Shown here: in pieces, positions 1 through 7,661 of the stretch
How positions within the stretch are numbered: the first letter of the stretch is position 1
Layout of the letters: each line of letters begins with the position of its first letter
From: Rhodobiaceae bacterium
GTDB lineage: Bacteria > Pseudomonadota > Alphaproteobacteria > Rhizobiales > Tepidamorphaceae
Length of the DNA: 64,000 nt
Assembly: GCA_020637895.1 (NCBI GenBank)
Contig: JACKJP010000008.1
Coordinates: 1 to 64,000, forward strand
Direction of reading: 5' to 3'
The notes under the pieces: model-generated
The model's input: the letters and a program-made list of their open reading frames with translations, nothing else
Told to the model about the DNA's origin: nothing
Database searches by the model: none
Program-made: the position numbers and the translations under genes

Positions 1-352
<352 letters not shown>

Positions 353-441
353 ATTCTCATTACCCGTTTCCATCCGACGCACTGCGTCGTGTGGCTTTGA
401 AAAGACAAATCCAGATTGCATGAAAAGAAACTGCCTTTCGC

Positions 442-561
442 CGGCCTGGTGGCCATAGCGAGGAGCCTGAACCCGATCCCATCCCGAACTCGGTCGTTAA
501 ACTCCTCAGCGCCGATGGTACTATGTCTCAAGACCTGGGAGAGTAGGTCGTCGCCAGGCCT
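442..561 (+). rRNA. rrf: 5S ribosomal RNA
   Basis: About 120 nt with the 5S hallmarks. The terminal stem GGCCTGG (443-449) pairs with CCAGGCC (554-560), and the internal CCCGATCCCATCCCGAACTC block is present. It lies about 90 nt after the 23S end, inside the rRNA operon. Confidence 0.93.
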
Positions 562-622
562 GCCAAGGGCAGTTTCAAGGAAAATCCCTCTCATCACGAT
601 GTGCCTTTGCAAGGGCATTAAG

Positions 623-646
623 AGGCCGCTCGCAAGGGCGGCCTTT
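623..646 (+). terminator. Hairpin after 5S rRNA
   Basis: GGCCGC (624-629) pairs with GCGGCC (638-643), with an 8-nt loop and a short TTT tract. It lies between 5S and tRNA-fMet, so it may be a partial terminator or processing site rather than the end of the operon. Confidence 0.55.
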
Positions 647-750
647 GCTGTTTGTGAAGGCGGTCGGCGTCACAACCGCACAACCGATGTGCGGCATTGA
701 TCTGCCGGCTAATGGAATTGACGCCAGGCGAAAGAATGCCGGCAAACAGG

Positions 751-772
751 AATTGACGCGGGGTGGAGCAGC
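751..772 (+). repeat. Partial duplicate of the tRNA-fMet 5' end
   Basis: The 22 bases at 751-772 are identical to 851-872, which include the first 16 nt of tRNA-fMet (starting at 857) plus six upstream bases. A shorter copy (GGAATTGACGC) occurs at 714-724. Only the 5' part of the tRNA is duplicated: what follows 772 does not fold as a tRNA. It looks like the scar of a past duplication or recombination at the tRNA. Confidence 0.7.
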
Positions 773-856
773 ACCCAGCCTTGGGCGCGCAAAGCGCGAA
801 CAGGCAAACCGGAAAGACCGGGCTGCGGCTGGCAAAGCCAGTGACAGAAGAATTGA

Positions 857-934
<78 letters not shown>

Positions 935-954
935 ATTCATCGATCTGATTATGC

Positions 955-987
955 AGCGCCGCTTTCACAGAGCGGCGCTTTTGTTTT
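955..987. terminator. Bidirectional terminator between the rRNA operon and yqjG
   Basis: AGCGCCGCT (955-963) pairs with AGCGGCGCT (971-979), followed by TTTTGTTTTT on the plus strand. It ends the rRNA/tRNA transcript. The convergent hydroquinone reductase gene stops at 999, so it may serve both directions. Confidence 0.8.
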
Positions 988-998
988 TCGGGTTCGGC

Positions 999-1961
999 TC
1001 AGGCCGCATCCAGCAATTCGGCGACATGTGCCGGGCCGACGGGGCGTATGCCGGTCGGGTTGAGAGCCTTCACCGAATAGTAGCCGCGCGTGATGTGATC
1101 CATGTTCACCGTCTCGCGGATGCCGGGCAGGTTCAGGATGCGCGCCATATAGGCAGACAGGCGCGGGTAATCGCGAATCTGTCTCAGGTTGGTCTTGAAG
1201 ATCCCGTGATAGGCCGCATCGAAGCGGATCAGCGTGACGAAGGTCCGAATATCGGTTTCAGTGAGGCGGTCGCCGAACAGGTAATTGCCGGTCAGCCGGT
1301 CCTCCAGTTCGTCCAGCATTTCGAAGACGCCCGCCACCGCCTCGTCATAGGCTTCCTGCGAGGAGGCGAATCCCGATTTGTAGACGCCGTTGTTGAGCTT
1401 GTCGTAGATGCGCGGGTTCAGCGCGTCGATTTCCGCTGCAAGGTCAAGTGGATAAAGCCGGATATTGGACGGAACGAGATGCTCAAAAGCGGTATCGAAC
1501 ATCCGCACGATATCGGCGCTCTCGTTGTTGACCATCACATTCTGCTTCATGTCCCAAAGCGCGGGCACCGTCGCACGTCCGGTGAAGGACCGGTCGGCGC
1601 GTGTATAGAGTTCATGGATATGGCACGCGCCGAAAAGCGGATCCTCGTCCGCGCCGGGATAGCCGCCGAATTGCCAGCCCTCGGATGAAAGTGTGGGGTT
1701 CACGACCGTTACCGGGATCAGCGTTTCCAGTCCTTTCAGCTTGCGTGCCATGAGCGTGCGCGAAGCCCAGGGGCAGATCAGCGCGACATAGAGGCGGTAA
1801 CGTCCGGCCTCTGCGGGAAAATCGCCTTCGCCGGTCGGGCCGGGGCGGCCGTCCGGCGTGATCCAGTTACGAAATGACGACACCTGGCGGATGAACCGCC
1901 CCTTTTCGTCTGCCTTCTGGACCGGCTGCCAGTCTTGAGTCCATTTGCCGTTCACGAGCAT
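999..1961 (-). CDS. yqjG: Glutathionyl-hydroquinone reductase (Xi-class GST)
   Basis: 320 residues, the usual length for the YqjG/Ecm4 family. Members reduce glutathionyl-hydroquinones to free hydroquinones using glutathione in the cytoplasm. The catalytic motif CPWA is present with Cys at about residue 63, in the context YVALICPWASR, followed by a helical GST C-terminal domain. The start is ATG at 1961. It is the last of four minus-strand genes (with dioxygenase, DoxX and reductase) that all concern quinones or electrophile stress, opposite a LysR regulator. The family assignment is firm; the physiological substrate is inferred. Confidence 0.9.
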   Translation of the reverse strand: MLVNGKWTQDWQPVQKADEKGRFIRQVSSFRNWITPDGRPGPTGEGDFPAEAGRYRLYVALICPWASRTLMARKLKGLETLIPVTVVNPTLSSEGWQFGGYPGADEDPLFGACHIHELYTRADRSFTGRATVPALWDMKQNVMVNNESADIVRMFDTAFEHLVPSNIRLYPLDLAAEIDALNPRIYDKLNNGVYKSGFASSQEAYDEAVAGVFEMLDELEDRLTGNYLFGDRLTETDIRTFVTLIRFDAAYHGIFKTNLRQIRDYPRLSAYMARILNLPGIRETVNMDHITRGYYSVKALNPTGIRPVGPAHVAELLDAA

Positions 1962-1975
1962 CGGTCAGCGTTCCT

Positions 1976-2800
1976 TCAGGCGGCGTGAAAGACGAAGGAG
2001 CGCATCGACACGGTGCCGAGTTCGATCGCGTCCGTCATGAAGGTCAGATCGTCGCGGGCATCGGAAGCACCGGCGATCGTCAGCGCCGGCAGATAATGAT
2101 CGACAGTCGGATGGGCGCTCGGCAGCAGGGCGCCAAGCTTCTCGCGGTCGGCCAGGCTGTCAAAGTCGCGGGCGGCCAGTCGATCAGCAAAGAGATGGTC
2201 GAATTCCACCGCGAAATCCTCCGGTTTGCCGCCATAGCGCATGGCGCGCAGATTGTGCACCACGTTCCCAGAGCCGAGAATGAGGACGCCGCGGTCTCGC
2301 AGTTCCGACAGAATGCGTCCGACCTCAAGCTGATAGGAAAGGTCGCGACTCATATCGATGGACACCTGAAAAACAGGAACGTCGGCACTGGGATAAAGAA
2401 ATTTCAGAACCGTCCACGCACCATGGTCAAGGCCCCAGGTGTCGTCTTCCTCGCCGTGGTGGCTGGCAAGGAGCGTGGCGACCTCGCGGGCAAGGGCGGG
2501 ATCTCCCGGCGCCGGATAGGTCTGATCGTAAAGCGCCTGGGGAAAGCCGTAAAAATCGTGGATCGTGCGCGGCATCGCCGAAACGTCGACCAGCGTGGTG
2601 CCTCGGGTCATCCAATGGGCGGAAACGACGAGGATTGCCTTCGGCCTCGGCAGAGCACGGCCGAGCTCAGACCATGCACGTGAAAAGACGGTGTCCTCGA
2701 TCGCGTTCATCGGGCTGCCGTGGCCAAGGAAGATCAACGGCATGCGGGCAGAAGGCGATAGCCCGTCGCGCAGATTTTGCAGTTCGGTTGCGATGCTCAT
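1976..2800 (-). CDS. ygiD: DODA-type extradiol ring-opening dioxygenase (YgiD family)
   Basis: A class III extradiol dioxygenase of the 4,5-DOPA dioxygenase family, which opens catechol rings using a divalent metal. The N-terminal FLGHGSPMNAIE segment carries a conserved metal-site His, and further conserved His residues occur in SAHWMT and LDHGAWT. I place the start at ATG 2800 because GAGGGAA lies just upstream. The longer reading from GTG 2815 would place this ribosome-binding site inside the coding sequence. Product length is 274 residues. It lies 14 nt from yqjG, consistent with an operon. The natural substrate is unknown. Confidence 0.88.
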   Translation of the reverse strand: MSIATELQNLRDGLSPSARMPLIFLGHGSPMNAIEDTVFSRAWSELGRALPRPKAILVVSAHWMTRGTTLVDVSAMPRTIHDFYGFPQALYDQTYPAPGDPALAREVATLLASHHGEEDDTWGLDHGAWTVLKFLYPSADVPVFQVSIDMSRDLSYQLEVGRILSELRDRGVLILGSGNVVHNLRAMRYGGKPEDFAVEFDHLFADRLAARDFDSLADREKLGALLPSAHPTVDHYLPALTIAGASDARDDLTFMTDAIELGTVSMRSFVFHAA

Positions 2801-2826
2801 GTCAATTTCCCTCACCTATGTGGGTC

Positions 2827-2853
2827 AAAAGGGCCGCGCCTGCCGGGCGGCCC
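2827..2853 (-). terminator. Terminator after the doxX gene
   Basis: GGGCCGC (2831-2837) pairs with GCGGCCC (2847-2853). Read on the minus strand, the stem is followed by TTTTGA, downstream of the DoxX stop. It may reduce read-through into the dioxygenase gene. Confidence 0.55.
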
Positions 2854-2878
2854 CTCAACTTGGATATGCTTCTTCGCC

Positions 2879-3298
2879 TCAGGCGAACTTGCCCAGCGAT
2901 CTGTGCAGTACCGGCACACGCAGGGCGTAGGCACCAGCTCCCAGAATGGCGATCGCCACCTGTACGATGCTCCAGAACAACGGAAATTCCCAGCCGCCGC
3001 CCTCACCTGAGAAGAGCCAGCCATTGTTGGAATGCACCCAGAGGGCGCCAAGCAGCACGGGGATCTGCGCCAGCGCGACGATACGGACTGCGACGCCGAG
3101 GATCAGGGCCACGCCGCCGCCGACTTCCGCCAGGATGGTCAGATAGGCGAAGATCGCCGGCAGGCCGAGGCTTTCAAAATAGCCGACTGTACCGGGGATG
3201 GTGAAAATGAAAACCTTCAACAGGCCATGAGCCAGGAACAGAGCGCCGCTGCTGACGCGCAGGATAAAGGCGGCGTAGTCGGAATTGGTCGTGCTCAT
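2879..3298 (-). CDS. DoxX family membrane protein
   Basis: About 139 residues with four predicted membrane helices. It has the DoxX signature near the N-terminus (LRVSSGALFLAHGLLKV) and HSNNGWLFSGEGGGWE before the last helix. The start is ATG 3298 (MSTTNSDYAAF), preceded by AGGAGAT; the upstream in-frame ATG at 3343 lacks such a site and overlaps the next gene. DoxX proteins are small inner-membrane proteins often linked to thiol, quinone or sulfur redox stress, but their activity is mostly undefined. The location between the reductase and dioxygenase supports a redox-stress role. Confidence 0.85.
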   Translation of the reverse strand: MSTTNSDYAAFILRVSSGALFLAHGLLKVFIFTIPGTVGYFESLGLPAIFAYLTILAEVGGGVALILGVAVRIVALAQIPVLLGALWVHSNNGWLFSGEGGGWEFPLFWSIVQVAIAILGAGAYALRVPVLHRSLGKFA

Positions 3299-3327
3299 TA
3301 TTCTGATCTCCTGTGGATCTGAGGGGT

Positions 3328-3903
3328 TCAGGCGGCCAGCCATTGCGGGGCGATGTTGACGCCTTGGCCAAGCGCATAGCCGAACTGGATATTCATGAAG
3401 CCGATCGGCTCCAGATAGCGGGCGTTCTTCAGGGCGCCCGCGTTCATCGCAGCAAGCCCCATATCGGTTGCAAGCTTCATCACGGTTTCCCTTGCTGCCT
3501 CATCGTCGCTTGCAACGAAGGTCTGCAAGGGCGCGCCCGCGATCTTCAGATCCGAACCGTAGTGCTGGGCAAAGATCGTGTTGAATGCCTTCACGACGCG
3601 TGCGCCGGGTAGCGCGGCTGCGATGTGTTCGGCGGCGGAGGTATCGTGGCCGAGTTGCAGCTCGGAGAAGTCCTCGGTAACGGGATTTGAAACGTCGATG
3701 ACAATCTTGTCGGCAAAGTCTGCCGCTGTCGCGACGTCTGCAACTGCGCCGAAGGGCGTGGCAAGAACCACGACATCCGCGCCGCGAACGGCCGAGGCGA
3801 TGTCTGCGTCGCGGCCTATTGCGGTGGCATCATGGCCGCCGCGAACGAGGGCGCCGGCCAGACCGGACCCCACATTTCCATTTCCGATGATTGCGATTTT
3901 CAT
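3328..3903 (-). CDS. NAD(P)-binding oxidoreductase (F420:NADP reductase-like / NPDR family)
   Basis: 191 residues. An N-terminal Rossmann fold shows the dinucleotide motif GNGNVGSGLA right after the first strand. It continues with ADVVVLATPF and VIDVSNPVTED segments, and ARVVKAFNTIFAQHYG, typical of the F420-dependent NADP reductase-like family. In proteobacteria, which generally lack F420, such proteins are annotated simply as NADPH-dependent reductases. It is the first gene of the minus-strand cluster and faces the LysR gene across a 131-bp regulatory region. Substrate not known. Confidence 0.85.
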   Translation of the reverse strand: MKIAIIGNGNVGSGLAGALVRGGHDATAIGRDADIASAVRGADVVVLATPFGAVADVATAADFADKIVIDVSNPVTEDFSELQLGHDTSAAEHIAAALPGARVVKAFNTIFAQHYGSDLKIAGAPLQTFVASDDEAARETVMKLATDMGLAAMNAGALKNARYLEPIGFMNIQFGYALGQGVNIAPQWLAA

Positions 3904-3972
3904 GGCTTGTCCTTTCTTGCCCGCACATAAGGCGGTTGCCCGTTTGTCTTGAGGCCAATCTAGGACTTGCGT

Positions 3973-4004
3973 TCATTGAACAAAATGGCGATTTTGTTGA
4001 ATGA
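3973..4004. promoter_or_regulatory. Inverted repeat, probable LysR operator
   Basis: The 14-nt arms TCATTGAACAAAAT (3973-3986) and ATTTTGTTGAATGA (3991-4004) match at 13 of 14 positions around a GGCG spacer. It lies in the divergent region between the reductase gene and the lysR gene, the normal place for a LysR-type regulator to control itself and its target operon. Binding by this LysR is inferred. Confidence 0.7.
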
Positions 4005-4034
4005 CTATCTCCAAAATGTTCGTAATGGATTTTC

Positions 4035-4931
4035 ATGGATATCGTCGACCAGCTCAAGGCGTTCGTCGCCACTGCGCAGACCGGCTCGTTCACCGCTGCT
4101 GCGGAGCATCTCGGCATCTCGAACCGGCTGACATCCAAATATGTCGCCGGGCTGGAGGCGCGGCTGGGGGTGCGGCTGTTCCAGCGCACGACGCGCAAGG
4201 TGGGCCTGACGCCGGCCGGCGAGGATCTGCTGTCGCGCGCGCCGGCGCTGCTTGATGAATTCGACGAGCTGCTTGGCGAGGTATCGGAAGGTTCACGCGG
4301 GTTCTCCGGCGTCATCCGCGTTTCCGCCCCGGTGACGTTCGGGGAGATTTATGTTGGCGGTATGCTGGGGCGTTTCGCGGACAAGAATCCCGGACTGACT
4401 TTCGATCTCAGGCTGAACGACCGGTATGTCGACCTGGCGAGCGAAGGAATCGACCTGGCCATCCGCATCGGCCGCTCTGAAATGCTGTCGCTCAAGGCAA
4501 GGCGGCTTGGCGAGTTCCAGTCGATGATGGTGGCGAGCCCCGCCTATATCGCAGCGCACGGCAAACCGAATTCGCCCGAGGACCTGCAGGCGCACCGCTG
4601 CATTATCGATACGAACCGGCGCCTGCCGCGCCGCTGGACATTTCACGCGGGCGATAGGGAACATGTCGCCACTGTGCAGGGGCGTTTCAGCGTCAACTCC
4701 GCGCGCGCCGCGATCGAGCTGGCAATAGCCGGTCACGGGATCGCCTATGCGCCCCGCTTCGTGCTGTGCGATGCTCTGACTGCCGGCGACCTCGTCCCCG
4801 TCATGACCGATTATCGGGCCGAAGCGGGCCCTGTCAGCGCCGTCTATCTGGAAGGGCGCGCATTGCCGCGCAAGGTGCGGGCACTGATCGATTTTGCCGT
4901 TGAGGATATTCGCAGCACGGACGTTCTGTGA
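4035..4931 (+). CDS. LysR family transcriptional regulator
   Basis: 298 residues. An N-terminal winged helix-turn-helix covers residues 1-60 (FVATAQTGSFTAAAEHLG, then LEARLGVRLFQRTTRKVGLT), followed by a LysR substrate-binding domain with PVTFGEIYVGGMLGRF and the hinge after residue 90. This resembles the CrgA/YhjC/DsdC-type group that controls quinone and aldehyde stress genes. It is transcribed divergently from the DoxX/dioxygenase cluster and probably regulates it, with the 3973-4004 repeat as operator. The inducer is unknown. Confidence 0.92.
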   Translation: MDIVDQLKAFVATAQTGSFTAAAEHLGISNRLTSKYVAGLEARLGVRLFQRTTRKVGLTPAGEDLLSRAPALLDEFDELLGEVSEGSRGFSGVIRVSAPVTFGEIYVGGMLGRFADKNPGLTFDLRLNDRYVDLASEGIDLAIRIGRSEMLSLKARRLGEFQSMMVASPAYIAAHGKPNSPEDLQAHRCIIDTNRRLPRRWTFHAGDREHVATVQGRFSVNSARAAIELAIAGHGIAYAPRFVLCDALTAGDLVPVMTDYRAEAGPVSAVYLEGRALPRKVRALIDFAVEDIRSTDVL

Positions 4932-4989
4932 CCGGATGGCCGCCTATTTCGTGCCTCGGCCATTGCGCTGACGAAGTCGAATGATCGAC

Positions 4990-5802
4990 CTATGCACTCG
5001 CGACCAGTTGGCGGAACAGATCGTTCGCCGGCGCCAGTATGCTTTGGTCTGCTGGCTTCAGGTCGCCGATTGAGGCTTCGGCTACCCTGATTTCGCCTTC
5101 GATCCAATCGTCTAGCGCTGGAATCCGTGGGCCTGCGCCGAGTTCCCTGGTTCGCACTTTCCGAGCCAGCAGGTCTTCAACGAACGCGCCAACCTCGGAC
5201 GGCAGGCGGACGCCGGCCAGCAACTCTGCGAGCGACATCGGCACGGGGCTTGCCGGGTTTGCTCTCATCCATGCAAGAGCCAGCGCTGGCCGCAGCGCGT
5301 AAAAATATTTCTTCAACGGCACAGCGTCGCGACCGGCGATGAAGCGACTGTGCTGCGATGTGGCCAGGCTCAGATAGTGATGTGTGGAAGGACGAAGATG
5401 CCCGGCCTTCTCGCCCAGCGCCGCGATCTTTCCCATGGCGTCGGTATCAGCGCGATAGACGATCGGCGAACGGAGCCACTCAAGCAGAACCGGGTTTGGT
5501 TTGACCAGAAGCTGAAGGGCTTTCTTCAGATCCCATCCGCCGATATCCAGATCGCCATCGATCGGTATCTCGATGACATCGCGCCGCTGATCAATGGACA
5601 GGTACCATTCCGGCTTGTGGACGTAGACGAACCGCACATCAAAATCGGAATCCGGTGAGGGGAAGCCCCAGGCCCGGCTTCCAGACTCGACGGCGAAGAG
5701 AATGCGGACGTCATTTTCGCGTTCTATTTCGTCCAGCCCGTTGTCGATGAGGCGCCGAACGGCATCCGGAATTTCGGGAGTGAGAAACTGCGTCGTCGCC
5801 AT
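4990..5802 (-). CDS. Nucleotidyltransferase domain protein (YcgL/COG3541 type)
   Basis: Residues 30-55 hold the minimal nucleotidyltransferase signature GSRAWGFPSPDSDFDVRFVY, with the GSxxxG motif and two acidic residues (DSDFD) for metal binding. The rest matches the predicted nucleotidyltransferase family that is often phage- or stress-associated. The start is ATG 5802 (MATTQFLT), with GAGAAG upstream, rather than the upstream ATG at 5856. It stands alone between lysR and a diguanylate cyclase gene. No antitoxin-like partner is visible, so a toxin-antitoxin role is not supported. Confidence 0.8.
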   Translation of the reverse strand: MATTQFLTPEIPDAVRRLIDNGLDEIERENDVRILFAVESGSRAWGFPSPDSDFDVRFVYVHKPEWYLSIDQRRDVIEIPIDGDLDIGGWDLKKALQLLVKPNPVLLEWLRSPIVYRADTDAMGKIAALGEKAGHLRPSTHHYLSLATSQHSRFIAGRDAVPLKKYFYALRPALALAWMRANPASPVPMSLAELLAGVRLPSEVGAFVEDLLARKVRTRELGAGPRIPALDDWIEGEIRVAEASIGDLKPADQSILAPANDLFRQLVASA

Positions 5803-5930
5803 GGGCCGGACTTCTCGCGGGCTGCAGCGTACTCCATGCCCCGGCCAGCAGAGCACACAAGCTACATACGAATTGCAGGAAGCTTAAGCCTCGCCTTTCA
5901 TACGTGCAATGAGCCCATGAATATCGCCAT

Positions 5931-7358
5931 TCAGTTGCTGGATACGACGACCCGGTCGCGGCCGTGCAGTTTTGCCTGATAAAGCGCGGCATCTGCCTCG
6001 GCGAGAAGCCTGTCGATGACATCCGTGCCGGGACGGTCCTTGAAGATCATGCCGATACTTGCAGTGATGGGGATCGTCTTGCCATCCGAAAAGCCTACGG
6101 GTTCTTCAACAATGGCCCGGCGTATCCGTTGGGCAACGCGAATGGCGTCCTGGCGCGGGCAATCGGGGATGATGGCGGCGAATTCCTCACCACCCATGCG
6201 ACCGAAGAGATCGAACGGGCGCAGGCGGCTGCGCATGCGCTTTGCGATTGCAATGAGCACTTCGTCACCGGCCGAATGGCCATGGGTGTCGTTGACCCGC
6301 TTGAAATGATCCACATCGATCATCAGCACCGCGACCGATCTGGGCCGGCTCTCCAGAAGCCGGCGGGCGCGTTCGAAAAAGGCGTGCCGGCTCTCCGCGC
6401 CGGTGAGCTGATCGTAGGCGGCGAGGTGGTGGAGTTGCGCCAGCGTGCTTTCACGGCTTTGCATGATGCTGGACAGAACGACCGGTGCGATGGCGAGAAA
6501 GGCCGCACCGAGACGGATAGAAATCAACGCGTTCTCGTCGAGCGCGCCAGCCGCGGGCAGGAAAATAGACGCGGCGACGATCAGCGCCCAGCAGCCATAA
6601 AGCAGCGTCAACAGAGCAGTCTTGAATACCGGGTAGCTGACCGCGCACCAGAGAAGCGCCGGGACCGGCAACGCCAGCGCCCCCTGGCCTCCCACGGCGA
6701 TGGCGATCAGGCAGGAAAGACCGAGTGCGGCTTCCGGCATGACGTTTCTGGACGCCAGCGATGATCGGAACTCGTGCCAGTCGCGCGGCATCTGGCTGAG
6801 CCTGGGCGCGGCGAGAACGACCGGCAGGAATGCGGCGTAGTTGGCAAGTTCCGTTGCAAACCAGAAAGTAAGCCCGCCCAGCGCGGTGCCGCCGAACAGG
6901 AGAGGGTTTGCAATTGCACCGACCGCGCCGGCGCCGGCCGAGGCAACGATTGCGGCAAGGATAACCCGCGCCAGATCGCGCGTTTCGCGCAATCCTGCCC
7001 GCGTGCTCGCGATCTGCCTGAGGATGACATAGCCGGCCGCGACGCCAACGAGGTTCGCGCCATTCAGCAGGAGCGCCTTGAACAGATCCGATCCGGCGAG
7101 CAGATCGGCCGCGACATAGGCTGCCGCCGCCGCGCACCAGCCGGGGACCGTCGCCGCAGATGGCATGCGGACAAGCAGGCCGAGCATCAAAGCGTTGGCC
7201 GGCCAGACCATCGCCAGAAAGCCGATGGGGCGCGAATAAATACCGACAAGACAAGAGGCGAAGACAATGGCGGCAAGGGTCAATGGACCCGCCGCGCGAG
7301 CCCAGATCTTCTGTGCGCCTTCAGCCTCGGCGATCGTTGCGTCTTCAAACAGCGACAT
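5931..7358 (-). CDS. MASE1-domain diguanylate cyclase
   Basis: 475 residues from ATG 7358 (GGGGAA just upstream). The N-terminal two thirds are a multi-helix MASE1-type membrane sensor (PIGFLAMVWPANALMLGLL; FGGTALGGLTFWFATELANY). The C-terminal 165 residues are a GGDEF domain with the active-site motif GGEEF (FGRMGGEEFAAIIPD) and LTGAESRHAFFERA at its start. It should make cyclic-di-GMP at the inner membrane. I see no RxxD inhibitory site placed with confidence. The MASE1 ligand is unknown. It is divergent from the large cyclase-ATPase gene. Confidence 0.9.
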   Translation of the reverse strand: MSLFEDATIAEAEGAQKIWARAAGPLTLAAIVFASCLVGIYSRPIGFLAMVWPANALMLGLLVRMPSAATVPGWCAAAAAYVAADLLAGSDLFKALLLNGANLVGVAAGYVILRQIASTRAGLRETRDLARVILAAIVASAGAGAVGAIANPLLFGGTALGGLTFWFATELANYAAFLPVVLAAPRLSQMPRDWHEFRSSLASRNVMPEAALGLSCLIAIAVGGQGALALPVPALLWCAVSYPVFKTALLTLLYGCWALIVAASIFLPAAGALDENALISIRLGAAFLAIAPVVLSSIMQSRESTLAQLHHLAAYDQLTGAESRHAFFERARRLLESRPRSVAVLMIDVDHFKRVNDTHGHSAGDEVLIAIAKRMRSRLRPFDLFGRMGGEEFAAIIPDCPRQDAIRVAQRIRRAIVEEPVGFSDGKTIPITASIGMIFKDRPGTDVIDRLLAEADAALYQAKLHGRDRVVVSSN

Positions 7359-7661
7359 GGAATTTCCCCAACCCGCGACGACTGCCCCCCGCACGAATAG
7401 TACCCTCTACTTGCGGTTGCGGTAACCCCAACGCAGTTCAAAATCGTAATAAAACGTAACGTTAACATTGCCCATAGTTTGCCGGCAAATTGCGTAGAAT
7501 CCTTCGCGTGACGGGGCTGACCTTTTCATCAGGAGCGATCCGCGTGCGGCGTTCATTCGCCGGCTGTCCGATTCATCAGCGCTATCGGCAAACCATCTTT
7601 CATTTCATATCGGGTGATGTGCTAATATTGGGAGGCTCGGCTCTCGGGCAGGGAGATCTGA
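7359..7661. other. Intergenic region between two divergent signalling genes
   Basis: 303 bp without a supported gene. It contains a perfect 12-bp palindrome TTTGCCGGCAAA (7478-7489) and an AT-richer block with CGTAACGTTAAC (7455-7466). These could be operator or promoter elements for the diguanylate cyclase (minus) and the adenylate cyclase-like gene (plus). No sigma-factor consensus was convincing. Confidence 0.4.

Noticed and set aside
1985..2683. 232-codon plus-strand frame opposite the dioxygenase gene
   Set aside because: Antisense shadow of a well-supported gene, common in GC-rich DNA.
4990..5802. Toxin-antitoxin system with the nucleotidyltransferase
   Set aside because: No partner gene next to it; the protein resembles a stand-alone family.
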